33,033 nt of DNA from Moorena sp. SIO3H5 (GCF_010692395.1 NZ_JAAHHS010000047.1:1-33033), one strand, 5' to 3'. Shown: positions 19,001-26,189, counted from the first letter of the stretch. Translations and numbers: made by a program. The notes: generated by a model not told the origin, from the sequence alone.

Positions 19001-19789
19001 AATTGCCATTTTTAAAGCACCTAATGAGCTAGCACAGGCGGCATCCACTACACAGTTTGTTCCCCCCAAATCTAGACGGTTGGCGATTCGTCCAGCAATC
19101 ACATTAGCTAGCATCCCGGGAAAGGCATTTTCATTCCACTGCACATAGGCTAGCTTTATCTTTTCTACAATTTTTTTAGTATCCTGATCGGATAACCCAC
19201 TACTTTTTAGGACTTTCTCCCAAATCGGATACTCCAATCTAACTGAAAGTGGTGTAGATAGTTGTTTTGCCAGTGCCGAGCCTAGAATAACCCCAGTACG
19301 CTCTCGGTTAAACTCCCGGGATTTGCCATAGCCCGCATCTGCGATCGCTTCCTTTGCCACTACTAGACTTAACAGCTGGGAAACATCTGTTACTTCGAGG
19401 ATATTCGGAGGGAGCCCAAACTCCATGGGGTTAAAATCGATATGTGGGATAAATCCGCCTCTTTTGCAGTAGGTTTTGTCCGGTGCCCTGGGGTCTGGAT
19501 CGTAGTAGTCGTCTGCATTCCAGTGGGAGTCAGGAATATCAGTAATGCAGTCGATTTTTTCAATAATATTCGTCCAGTATTCCTGCAAATTTCTGGCTTT
19601 CGGTAGAAGCGATGCCATGCCAATAATGGCGATAGGAGTTTGTGCCAGTTTTTGGTTTATATTGCTTGATTCTGTGAATTTATCCGACATCGTGTCTTTC
19701 CCTTGGATACGTTGGATCAGATTCTTTTCAAAGCTATCCAAGTCGTCTTGGAGCTGGGCCAATGCCATGTCAAGTTTAGAATTAGACAT
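13097..19789 (-). CDS. PfaA-like giant synthase: KS-AT-repeat linker-ACP x3-KR structural half
   Basis: From ATG at 19789 (GTG at 19807 possible) the protein has about 2230 residues. Order: an N-terminal coiled segment; KS (about 46-495) with Cys252 (DAACASS), His387 (HGTGT) and His427 (QIGHT); AT (about 635-925) with Ser724 (GHSFGE) and His830 (AFHTPLI); a low-complexity linker with six tandem repeats (1028-1249); two similar helices at about 1350-1396 and 1415-1461 (QYLNNQLEYAKTFF and QYLNHQLEYTKNFF); three tandem ACPs with phosphopantetheine serines 1648, 1787 and 1926 (LGIDSIKR each); and a C-terminal segment (about 1984-2230) matching the non-catalytic structural subdomain of a KR (GLFGLTKTLNLEWE). 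The catalytic KR half is absent and is encoded by the next gene. Tandem ACPs are typical of PUFA and secondary-lipid synthases. It is the first gene of the seven-gene run and would carry the growing chain. Confidence 0.95.
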   Translation of the reverse strand: MSNSKLDMALAQLQDDLDSFEKNLIQRIQGKDTMSDKFTESSNINQKLAQTPIAIIGMASLLPKARNLQEYWTNIIEKIDCITDIPDSHWNADDYYDPDPRAPDKTYCKRGGFIPHIDFNPMEFGLPPNILEVTDVSQLLSLVVAKEAIADAGYGKSREFNRERTGVILGSALAKQLSTPLSVRLEYPIWEKVLKSSGLSDQDTKKIVEKIKLAYVQWNENAFPGMLANVIAGRIANRLDLGGTNCVVDAACASSLGALKMAISELSEHRADMMLTGGVDTDNSLAVYMCFSKTPALSPNQTIKPFDAESDGMMLGEGIGILVLKRLEDAKRDNDRIYAVIKGIGTSSDGRYKSIYAPRPEGQAKALKRAYEDAGFSPTSISLIEAHGTGTRAGDPSEFQALKDVFSENNPKKQYVALGSVKSQIGHTKAAAGAASLIKTALALHQKILPPTINITNPNPALDIDNSPFYLNTETRPWIRAEGDGPRRAGVSSFGFGGTNYHVVLEEYEPEHNHAYRLHHTSESILLSAPTPEQLLARCEDTLQKLQFKTGEQHYQKLIDSCKVEEIPVTEARVGFVADSVIQACRCLQTTINWLKKKPQAPSWNHPQGIYYRQSAIELKGKVVALFSGQGSQYLEMGRELVMNFPCLRQTYGYIDSLFLKDSLKPVSETVFPAPVFDTAQRHIQAEALQRTNYSQPAIGALSVGLYKILQQAGFKPDFIAGHSFGELTALWAAEVLSDQDYFFLVKARGQAMATPDDPNFDPGAMLAVNEEVNRVKEVIDSFPQVTIANFNSNCQVVLAGSTAEIAKVQQVFTEKGYSATLLPVSAAFHTPLIGHAQKAFAQATEAVTFKKAKIPVYTNVTGERYPTEPQDIKNILGVHSSKSVLFKQEIETIYNAGGYCFVEFGPRSILTHLVNDILGDKPHVAVALNASRQQDSDRQLRQAVMQLRVAGLPLKSLDPYQIEPPAPKTDKKKVLKYRLNCANYVSEKTKKAFEQALQDGHQVTSLGQDNGASHGSTEETQQTQMLSNGNGSSQSNGHTAKPNYQGSSSTKLVTPKLVTQSKPSVSNGNGSSQSNGHTGKANYAGSSSTKLVTPKLVTPKLVTQSKQSLSNGNGSSQSNGHTPKSNYPGSSSTKLVTPSKQSLSNGNGSSQSNGHTPKANYQGSSSTKLVTPSKQSLSNGNGSSQSNGHTAKANYPGSSSTKLVTQQLVTPTPSVSNGNGSSQSNGHTPKANYQGSSSTKLVTPTPSVSNGNRSSQNNGKGAIAQKPGNRIALSPFIQPTSRLRPMETSQTKPTSNPTELTQKSNGHLMTSSGSSTNHKSDTKPALALTQPALESNMPSTPTLSLNSQRILESLEHSLKLFSQHQGETLHVHGQYLNNQLEYAKTFFQLMQQQHSLFGNSNGTDQQAQTKQVVIKSLERTMMQFHQHQGQTLNVHEQYLNHQLEYTKNFFQLVKQQYQEVLKGEVVDQPGLEAGNGNQLLGKELTTQATSTTVTTSVTSVQDSLNNLPSTTKLTTETKETNKLVEQQDSQTSDNGQVVKQEETVKPNLSDSSSNTSASITVPAATVVKESKPEPEPALSNVSKPVEDSLEPEVKLEPTAKVASSPSAATDINEISQTLLDVVSEKTGYPAEMLELDMDMEADLGIDSIKRVEILGALQELNPDWPEANPEQLGELRTLGQIVEYLQSHASKVLPVEPEITTNSSKVIPVEPEPTTNSSAEIETIKSESVESNDVKPVVENPAVETSTIDVEAIAQTLLDVVSEKTGYPAEMLELDMDMEADLGIDSIKRVEILGALQEMSPDLPEANPEQLGELRTLGQIVEYLQSQASKVLPVEPEITPNTSAEIETIESESIESESIESESVESNDVKPVVENPAVETSTPLIAIDVEAISQTLLDVVSEKTGYPAEMLELDMDMEADLGIDSIKRVEILGALQEMSPDLPEANPEQLGELRTLGQIVEYLQQQTVPTEKKEFQNQPFNEQLDLDHKIPRCLVKLKALPDPDSLDFTLPDKHIVLLTDDGSLTTSKLAQSLTERDWKVVVLSFPQSLIAEQASLPKAVSRIVLNDLSEEHLKQQLAEITAKYGSVGAFIHLNPGIQIQPNHGIGFLELEKALLKQVFLIAKHLKPSLNEAARHGRSCFMTVARLDGAFGLAQNVNFGAIGAGLFGLTKTLNLEWESVFCRGIDLSPDLNAEESTEYIMAELHDPNRYIAEVGYSSQGRVTLSTEQSI
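13902..14547 (-). repeat. Near-identical duplication of ACP2 and ACP3 coding sequence
   Basis: Segments 13902-14130 (ACP3) and 14319-14547 (ACP2) are 229 bases each, offset by 417 bases, with five mismatches counted by eye. ACP1 (around 14740-14950) is clearly more divergent. The linker beside ACP3 also carries a 15-bp tandem repeat (GACTCAGATTCGATT, about 14203-14247) coding for ESESI units. Confidence 0.9.
16043..16708 (-). repeat. Nested tandem repeats coding the synthase linker
   Basis: Six copies of a 33-44 residue unit follow one another in frame. Each begins SNGNGSSQSNGHT, continues K-x-NY-x-GSSSTKLVT and ends SK(Q/P)S(L/V) or TPSV. Copy lengths from the N-terminus are 39, 44, 34, 34, 38 and 33 residues. 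The differences come mainly from a second-level repeat of 15 bases coding KLVTP, present one to three times. A degenerate seventh copy starts at 16042 (SNGNRSSQNNG). The DNA copies are almost identical, pointing to recent slippage or unequal exchange. Confidence 0.93.
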
Positions 19790-20837
19790 AGACTGATTCT
19801 TAACCACGGTAAACTAGTTCACTGAATTTATAATGATTTTCATCTTATGGTGAATATAAAAATAGGTTTATGAACTATTTCGCTTAATTTATTAATTAAC
19901 ATTTATTGCTTTAGATTAAAATTTATTTTTCGTTATAACTAAAAAAAACAAAACAACGAATATTATTATTTTTATTACCTATTTTTATATCAATAAAATT
20001 AAAAAACTATATTTAAAAAAAGCATTACTGCTATTTCAGATATTGTAAATAGTATCGATAGTCCTAGGGTATAATTTGGATGATCTTTTCACAAGTTTCA
20101 TGTCTTTAGTGTTTATTATTGACTGTTTGTAAAGAGACATAAAAAACTCCCAATAGAGGGACGTGGGGGAAGAGAGGTAAGTAGGGAAGAAGCAGGCTGA
20201 AACCCAGTCATGAGAAGCCCATAACGAAGCGTGTCGCTCACGAAAACAAGCTTATTGTGGAACTCTCTTTATTGATAAGATGTTGGATTAGATTAACTGT
20301 TTGTACAGCATGCCCGTAGTGGATTAGCTCAGGATGTGAGTGGTGAATGCTTACCCTAAAATCGGAAATTTTTTTATCCAGACCAAGTCTATCTATATAG
20401 ATCGATAGCAGTAATCTAGTTGGTGTAAATGACAACATTGACCAAATTTATCGTATAAAAATTATCTGGATTTAACCTAGCCAATTTCTACGAATTGACA
20501 CCTTGAAACCGATCAAAAATCAATAAATACAATAATTTTGTCTGAACTAGTAGCACAGGAGTTTTGCCTTTCACCGTTTTTTTATGTTGAGTTAAACTAG
20601 GGTTAGCATCGTAAAATTAGTTTTAATGAGCCATGTAGTTTGACAAATAAATCCAGAGTTACAGCTTGAGCAAGCACTTAAATACAATAATCATACAATT
20701 TTATAAATATCAGAAATCTATTTTATAAATTTTGTATAAATTATTGATTAAGATAATGGCGATTCTAGCGTTAGGTAGAGCTTTGAGCCGTCAAGCACTA
20801 GAACTCTGTCAATTTACTTTTGAGGGTTAGGGCAAGG
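19790..20837. other. Long AT-rich spacer upstream of the synthase operon
   Basis: About 1 kb without a supported gene. It should contain the promoter of the giant synthase, but I see no convincing -35/-10 pair. A GC-richer island at about 20130-20250 (purine-rich GGACGTGGGGGAAGAGAGG, then AACGAAGCGTGTCGCTCACG) stands out in the AT-rich background and resembles a dispersed-repeat or mobile-element relic. A 66-codon frame at 20238-20438 has no recognisable features. Confidence 0.4.
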
Positions 20838-21089
20838 TTAATGGTTCATGGTTAATGGTCTTAGGCTTTCAGATCCCTCACGAGAATAAAGATCAGCTCC
20901 TAGGCATGGGATCACATCCCCTATCCCCACTTCACGCCAAATCACCTCAGCCCGTTTACGGACAATGACTTCTTCGAGATCAGATAGAATTAATCGGCTG
21001 GCAGCCTTGAATAACTGTCGGGTTAACTCCTGTCCAAAAACACCAGCTGCTCCGATAATGAGTACAACGGCGTCTTGTAGATGACTCAT
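20838..21089 (-). pseudogene. Truncated short-chain dehydrogenase (N-terminal fragment)
   Basis: The 83 residues start normally and include the SDR nucleotide-binding region VVLIIGAAGVFGQELTRQL and ILSDL with the acidic residue after beta-2. The frame then runs into LRPLTMNH and a TAA inside the repeat GGTTAATGGTTCATGGTTAATGG (about 20836-20858). No Ser-Tyr-Lys catalytic part follows. SDRs of this kind occur in lipid and glycolipid loci, so this may be a former member of the synthase cluster, but the link is only positional. Confidence 0.7.
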
Positions 21090-21903
21090 ATGCGTGATTC
21101 GTAATTGATTGATACAGAACTTCTATTCAATCATTCAAAAACTGTGAATGAAATTCCGAAAAATCAAGATCAAGTAATGGTAAAAAATTGGTGAATATCT
21201 ATAATTTACCGGCACAGTAAAGCCGATATCGTGCCTAGAATGTTAAAAAGTAACGAAAAATAAAAAAGTCTTTTTTTGTAAATAATGTTAATAAATTAAT
21301 TCCAAAGTTTATTGGCAGAATAATAGCTATTTTATACAGAGTAATTTTCTGCAAAGGCAATTTTTTGTTTTTAATTTATCTAGAGTGAATTCCATGGCCA
21401 ATTAATTGACAGTTTTAGGTAATTATTATATGATTGATAATTCACTATGTTGTTTCAATAAAGATATCCAAAATCTGTGGTTGGATCTGGTCGCAGTATG
21501 CAACAATTGGTTTAGAAGCTAGCGGCTGCTTAGGTAACTTGAATTAATTATCTCAGAATAAATATTTGTCTTGGTTATAACTAAGCACCTAAACAAAATT
21601 AATTTCCTACTACCAATCTCTGTAACCCTTACATCGTAAGGCTTTGAGGTTTGTAAAATGTGTAATTAATTTTGTGCACCTGCTTAATACCTTGACCACT
21701 ACCTTACCGTTACCTCTAATAGGGATGACAGACTTTAACCTCAATCACCCTATATGACTTCAGAAACAGTCATGGTTTTGACCAAAGCCGCCTGGGAGCA
21801 TAATTTGTCTACCAAGTACAAGGAAAAATAGGGAGTTTTAATTTTAGTGAAAGCCTCTATTTTTGCTACCGCAAAATTTTCTGATCAGCAATAATCTAAA
21901 ATC
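21090..21903. other. AT-rich spacer before the propeller gene
   Basis: About 810 bases between a minus-strand SDR remnant and the plus-strand propeller gene. Apart from the 46-bp repeat copy near its end (21774-21819) I find no gene, RNA or clear regulatory motif. Confidence 0.45.
21774..21819 (+). repeat. 46-bp direct repeat, copy 1
   Basis: This segment, starting GGTTTTGACCAAAGCC and ending TACCAAGTAC, recurs at 23762-23807 with three mismatches by eye. The two copies bracket the propeller gene: copy 1 is 84 bases before its start and copy 2 contains its stop codon. Confidence 0.85.
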
Positions 21904-23769
21904 ATGAATTTTTTGAGCAGCCTATCGTCAAACAATCGAAGGATTTTCAATAATAATTCATTCTTGAAGAGACTATTGCCTTTCCCCATAGTGAACAGGG
22001 GAACATCAGGTAGTAGTCAAACCTCAGATAATGTACTAGCGGATTTTATTACTGTCCTGAAAGTAGGCACCCCAGGTCCCGATGCTTTTGTAGGGGATTC
22101 AGGGACTAATATCATTTTCACTCGTACTGGCAATGATATTTTACTGGGTGTCGATCCTGGTGCTCCTATACCTGGTAAAGGAGAAATTGATATCTTAATT
22201 GGTGGTCCTGATAGTAATAGTGAAGGAGTGAACATCAATGCCCCTACCAGAGACCGATTTTTGTTGGGGGATGAGAATAATCCCTACTACGCTGGTGGTA
22301 CCGGATTCCAAGGGAAGAATGACTATGCTCTAATTCTAGACTTCGATTCCAACCAAGATACTATTCGGCTTCACGGCGACTCAAGTAACTATACTCTGAA
22401 ATCGATCGGACCGAGAAACAATGGCACAGCTATATTTTTCAATAATCCTAGACCTGATCTGATCGCTGTTTTGCCAGGAGCTTCTGGTCTGAGTCTAGAT
22501 GGTGACTACTTTGAGTACGATAATACTCCCCCATCCCAACAACCAGCTTTCGATAATGCTCGGCAGTTGGGAAGTGCTGGTGTTGATATTGCCTTTAACG
22601 TTGGCACTGATAGCGTTGGTAATGTATACGTTACAGGATGGACTCAAGGGGACTTGGGGCAATCCAATGCTGGATCTCAAGATGCCTTCGTAACTAAATA
22701 CAATAGCCAGGGTCAACAACAGTGGGTTAAACAGTTGGGGACTTCTGGTGAAGACCGCTCCTTTGATATTAGCTTTGATAGCAATGACAATGTTTACATT
22801 GCAGGCACCACCACAGGTAACTTAGGGGGGTCGGTTGTTGGAGGAGATGATGCTTATTTTATTAAGTTAGACAGTAATGGCAATACGCTGTTGAGTCAAC
22901 AGTATGGAACTTCCCAATTCGACACTGCCTTTGCCATTGACGTTGACAATGATGGTAATATCTACACTGGCGGATATACTACAGGTGACTTAGGGGGAGT
23001 CAATGCTGGATCAGATCAGCCCATTCCCCTATATGATGATCCTTATGTTGCCAAGTTTGATAGTGATGGCAACCAGTTGTGGGCTAGACAGTTTGGTACT
23101 CCTGACTTTGACGAACTTTATGGTGTTGTCGCCGACAACAATGGTAATGTCTTTGCGACAGGATTCACTACTGCTAAATTAGGCGAAGAGCATGCTGGGT
23201 TGTATGATGGCTGGTTGACAAAGTTTGATAGCAACGGTGAGCAGTTGTGGATTGAGCAGTTTGGTACTTCTAACTATGATTTTTCCTGGGATCTTGCTCT
23301 TGATAGCTCTGGAAATGTCTACAGCACAGGATTTACCTTGGGCTCTTTAGGGGGACCGAATGCTGGGTATTATGATGCTTTCTTGGTTAAGTATGACACG
23401 GATGGCAACCAGCTATGGAGTCAACAGATTGGAACTTCTGGTTCTGAGACCGCCTTCGCTATTGACATCGACAGTGACGATTTGATCTATATTTCAGGAA
23501 TCACTGATGGTGATTTAGGAGGAATCAATGCCGGACTCAATGATGTCTTTATTGCCCAGTTCGACAGTGACGGTAACCTGTTGATGACTGAGCAGTTTGG
23601 AACCCCCGAAGATGACTATGCCTTTTTTGGTATTGATGCCCAGCAGGCGGATAAGGTTTACTCAGCCGGATTTACTGATGGGTCTTTGGGAGGACCCAAT
23701 GCGGGATCCTTTGATGCCTGGGTAGCTAGTTCCAGCTTTTCTGCTGGATCTGTGCCTTCAGGGTTTTGA
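21904..23769 (+). CDS. SBBP-repeat beta-propeller protein with RTX-like N-terminus
   Basis: A 621-residue, strongly acidic protein. Residues about 55-195 resemble hemolysin-type calcium-binding modules of cyanobacterial exported proteins (GTPGPDAFVGDSGTN, GNDILLG, DILIGG, then a DFDSNQDTIRL segment). Residues about 219-610 form seven repeats of about 55 residues with the pattern Q-x-G(T/S)...D-x-x-G-N-V-Y-x-x-G-x-T-x-G-x-L-G-G-x-N-A-G...D-A-F-x-x-K-(F/Y)-D-S-x-G-x-Q-L-W, the SBBP (beta-propeller) repeat, so a closed seven-bladed propeller is expected. There is no classical signal peptide; type I export, usual for RTX proteins, is possible. Function is probably surface or extracellular binding. 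The TGA lies in the second copy of a 46-bp direct repeat and a further blade fragment follows in frame. No functional tie to the lipid genes is visible. Confidence 0.85.
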   Translation: MNFLSSLSSNNRRIFNNNSFLKRLLPFPIVNRGTSGSSQTSDNVLADFITVLKVGTPGPDAFVGDSGTNIIFTRTGNDILLGVDPGAPIPGKGEIDILIGGPDSNSEGVNINAPTRDRFLLGDENNPYYAGGTGFQGKNDYALILDFDSNQDTIRLHGDSSNYTLKSIGPRNNGTAIFFNNPRPDLIAVLPGASGLSLDGDYFEYDNTPPSQQPAFDNARQLGSAGVDIAFNVGTDSVGNVYVTGWTQGDLGQSNAGSQDAFVTKYNSQGQQQWVKQLGTSGEDRSFDISFDSNDNVYIAGTTTGNLGGSVVGGDDAYFIKLDSNGNTLLSQQYGTSQFDTAFAIDVDNDGNIYTGGYTTGDLGGVNAGSDQPIPLYDDPYVAKFDSDGNQLWARQFGTPDFDELYGVVADNNGNVFATGFTTAKLGEEHAGLYDGWLTKFDSNGEQLWIEQFGTSNYDFSWDLALDSSGNVYSTGFTLGSLGGPNAGYYDAFLVKYDTDGNQLWSQQIGTSGSETAFAIDIDSDDLIYISGITDGDLGGINAGLNDVFIAQFDSDGNLLMTEQFGTPEDDYAFFGIDAQQADKVYSAGFTDGSLGGPNAGSFDAWVASSSFSAGSVPSGF

Positions 23770-23807
23770 CCAAAGCCCCCTGGGAGCAGAATTTTTCTAC
23801 CAAGTAC
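23762..23807 (+). repeat. 46-bp direct repeat, copy 2
   Basis: The partner of 21774-21819, with three mismatches. It spans the last codons and the TGA of the propeller gene and is followed directly by the duplicated blade fragment. Confidence 0.85.
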
Positions 23808-23898
23808 TCAGCAGTTGGGAAGTGCCAGTGTTGATATCGCCTTTAAGGTTGGCACTGATAGGTTTGGTAATGTATACGTTACAGGAAAAAGTACTTAA
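23770..23898 (+). pseudogene. Orphan propeller-blade fragment
   Basis: Bases 23811-23886 repeat 22563-22638, the start of the first blade of the propeller gene, with six mismatches in 76 by eye. The fragment is in the same reading frame as the intact gene, separated from it only by the TGA and the 46-bp repeat, and closes with TAA at 23896-23898 after VYVTGKST. It looks like what remains of a second, deleted propeller gene or of an unequal recombination. Confidence 0.75.
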
Positions 23899-24554
23899 CA
23901 CGTTTAATCTCAAACCATTAAGCTAACACCAGCAAAACCTTATGATTTTGTAACTTTGTGATCTATTCAGAGTAGCTAAAATCTGAGCGGTCTTGCTTGA
24001 GGGTGTCTTCTACCACTTTCTGAGACTTAGTACTTAGGCTCCAAGCTTATTTATATAGACTGGTTGTGGGCTATTGGGTGTCGAGTGTAGTGAGCAAAAT
24101 TGGAACATTGATTGTTGGGTTCACTGCTTAACTCCTGAGATTTTGCTTAAAGCGCCAAAAGTTTTTTTTTATCTATAAAATTTCACGATTACATTTATCA
24201 AAATATCTATAAAAAATAATACTGTAATTAGTATTACATCCAATTTAATATCCTGGATATGCTTTAAATAATCTTTAAAAAATATTACTAAAATTCCCTT
24301 GCGATAATTTGTCAATCATGACATACTATTTAAAGGTATATAAATAGAGTTATTTTACCAAAAAAATCAATTTTAATTGAGTATAATTACCGGTTTTTTT
24401 TAAAAAATATAGGTTCAGTGGTGTACTGTCAACATTCATAAATAATTGAATTTTTACCAACTTGCAAAACTTTGGACAAACTCGTTACATCTAGTGATGG
24501 CGAAAATAATATAGCGTTGATCGTAGTTATTAGGTAAAGTCAATTTTATTCTCT

Positions 24555-24603
24555 CTACTCCCTACTCCCTACTCCCTACTCCCTACTCTCTACTCCCTAC
24601 TCC
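24555..24603. repeat. Heptamer array (CTACTCC) x7
   Basis: Seven units of CTACTCC, the fifth being CTACTCT, end in CTAATC. Unit length, copy number and the trailing CTAA parallel the CTGCTCC arrays at 5461 and 12892. Confidence 0.9.
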
Positions 24604-24618
24604 CTAATCTGTTCGGGC

Positions 24619-24660
24619 AGCTAATGCCTTAGGCCAAAAGCATAGCCCAGGGCATTAGCT
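24619..24660. repeat. Inverted repeat / hairpin
   Basis: The arms AGCTAATGCCTTAGGC (24619-24634) and GCCCAGGGCATTAGCT (24645-24660) pair over 16 positions with two G-T type mismatches, around a 10-base loop. There is no U-run, so it is not an obvious rho-independent terminator. It could be a small dispersed palindrome or an operator. Confidence 0.6.
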
Positions 24661-24884
24661 CCCTAAAACCAAGGACGAAATTACCTCAGCGAATTAATAA
24701 ATGCTATATATCTATGATTTGGTTTTATTGCTGACTCAATACCAATTTTAGCCACTTCAAACCATCCATACTTTCTGCCTCATGTTATTCAATTAGGTTA
24801 ATGTACAACAGAATTGATTATACACTAAAACCATTGAAAAAGTGCAATTAACTTATCCACTACTATTGCTAAATAACGATTATC

Positions 24885-26189
24885 GTGCATAAGGAAAGTC
24901 AATCATTTACAAACCCTATAAGTCAGCGGTATTTGATTGTCTCAGCAGCTATGGCTTTAGCTACTGGGGGGATTTATCTCTATGGCTTGCCCCAATTTGA
25001 ATCTAAACGTCAAGGTTCTATATCAAATTCCAATTCCCCAGAAAATACCATTCCCATAGTTGGGGTCACTGCCCTTGGACGTATAGAGCCTCAAGGAGGA
25101 GTGACTCGTCTGTCTGCCCCTAATTCTGTAGGAGGTACCCGAGTTGAACAACTTTTAGTGAAGGAAGGAGACAAGATTAAGGCAGGGCAAATCGTTGCTC
25201 TGCTGGACACTTATGCTCTTCGTTTTGCTACTTTAGAACAATCTAAGCAACAGGTTAAAGTTGCGAAAGCTCGTCTGGACAAGATCAAAGCTGGGGCTCA
25301 GGCAGGAGAAATTTCGGCACAAGAGGCAACGATCGCTCGTTTACAAGCTCAGTTACGAGGGGAAGTGGCGGCACAGGAAGCAACCCTAGCTCGCTTACGA
25401 GCTCAGTTGCAATGGGAAGTAGCGGCACAGGAAGCAACCGTGGCTCGCTTACAAGCCCAATTGCGTAATGCTGAAGCAGAGTATAAACGTAATCAACAAC
25501 TCTATGAAGAAGGTGCAATTTCCGCCTCTCTTTTTGATAGTAAACGTCTGCAAGTGGAAACGATTCAAGAGCAAATTAATGAAGCAAATGCTGCTCTAAA
25601 ACGAATTGTGAAAACGATTGAAGAACAAATTAATGAAGGAAAAGCTACTCTGCGACGGACTATGGACACTGGTCAAGAACAGATCAGTCAAGCTAAAGCC
25701 AATCTAGACCGTATTACTGAGATTCGTCCAGTAGATGTACAAATAGCTCAGGGAGAGATTGAGAGTGCGATCGCAGCTGTCAAGCTCGCTCAAGCTGAAC
25801 TGAATTTAAGCTACATCCGTTCTCCTATCGATGCACAAGTGCTGAAAGTTCACACCAAATCTGGAGAAATTATTGGCAGTGACGGAATTGTTGAGCTAGG
25901 TCAAACCGACCAGATGTACGTAATTGCAGAAGTCCATGAAACGGATATTAGCAAAGTCCATCTGGGTCAAAAAGGTAGTATTTCTAGTACTGTTTTTGAG
26001 GGTGAAATACAGGGAACAGTCGCTGAGATTGGTTTCCAAATTGACAGACAACAGGTTTTTGATGTTAATCCTGGATCAGATACGGATCGTAAAGTGGTGG
26101 ACGTTAAAATCCGCATTGATGATTCCGTAGACAGTCAACGAGTTGCAGCATTTACCAACTTACAAGTAGAGGCTACGATTAACTTGTAA
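24885..26189 (+). CDS. devB: DevB-type membrane fusion protein of an ABC exporter
   Basis: The 434-residue protein (GTG start) has a short cytoplasmic N-terminus, one membrane segment at about 16-36, a lipoyl half-motif (about 70-112), a long helical hairpin (about 113-300), the second lipoyl half (LSYIRSPIDAQVL) and a C-terminal beta-barrel region. This is the periplasmic adaptor (HlyD/DevB) layout; in heterocyst-forming cyanobacteria DevB links DevCA to TolC for glycolipid export. Both hairpin arms contain three 18-residue repeats: AQEAT(I/L/V)ARLxAQL units at 145-197 and (T)xxEQIxxxxAxLxR units at 226-278. The MFP-permease-ATPase order with the following genes is that of devBCA. The substrate, probably a lipid from the adjacent synthases, is inferred. 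Orthology to devB itself is not proven; many paralogues exist. Confidence 0.88.
   Translation: MHKESQSFTNPISQRYLIVSAAMALATGGIYLYGLPQFESKRQGSISNSNSPENTIPIVGVTALGRIEPQGGVTRLSAPNSVGGTRVEQLLVKEGDKIKAGQIVALLDTYALRFATLEQSKQQVKVAKARLDKIKAGAQAGEISAQEATIARLQAQLRGEVAAQEATLARLRAQLQWEVAAQEATVARLQAQLRNAEAEYKRNQQLYEEGAISASLFDSKRLQVETIQEQINEANAALKRIVKTIEEQINEGKATLRRTMDTGQEQISQAKANLDRITEIRPVDVQIAQGEIESAIAAVKLAQAELNLSYIRSPIDAQVLKVHTKSGEIIGSDGIVELGQTDQMYVIAEVHETDISKVHLGQKGSISSTVFEGEIQGTVAEIGFQIDRQQVFDVNPGSDTDRKVVDVKIRIDDSVDSQRVAAFTNLQVEATINL
25317..25718 (+). repeat. Paired 54-bp tandem repeats in both arms of the DevB hairpin
   Basis: Three 18-codon units (residues 145-197) are followed, after the hairpin tip, by three 18-codon units of a different sequence (226-278). 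The equal unit length and equal copy number on the outgoing and returning helix are visible directly in the translation. Confidence 0.85.

Larger units (their letters stand above)
23899..24884. other. Intergenic region upstream of the exporter operon
   Basis: About 990 bases without a supported gene. It contains AT-rich sequence, a heptamer array (24555-24603) and an inverted repeat (24619-24660), and must include the promoter of the exporter operon. I looked for an NtcA-type GTA-N8-TAC box and found none that I would defend. Confidence 0.5.

Noticed and set aside
20238..20438. Minus-strand 66-codon frame
   Set aside because: No signal, domain or neighbour supports it; it lies in a gene-poor AT-rich spacer. 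A gene relic cannot be excluded.
24619..24660. Terminator for the propeller gene
   Set aside because: The stem has no U-tract and lies about 850 bases past the stop codon.
24780..24884. NtcA-type promoter of the exporter operon
   Set aside because: No GTA-N8-TAC box with a suitably placed -10 was found; the near matches have wrong spacing.
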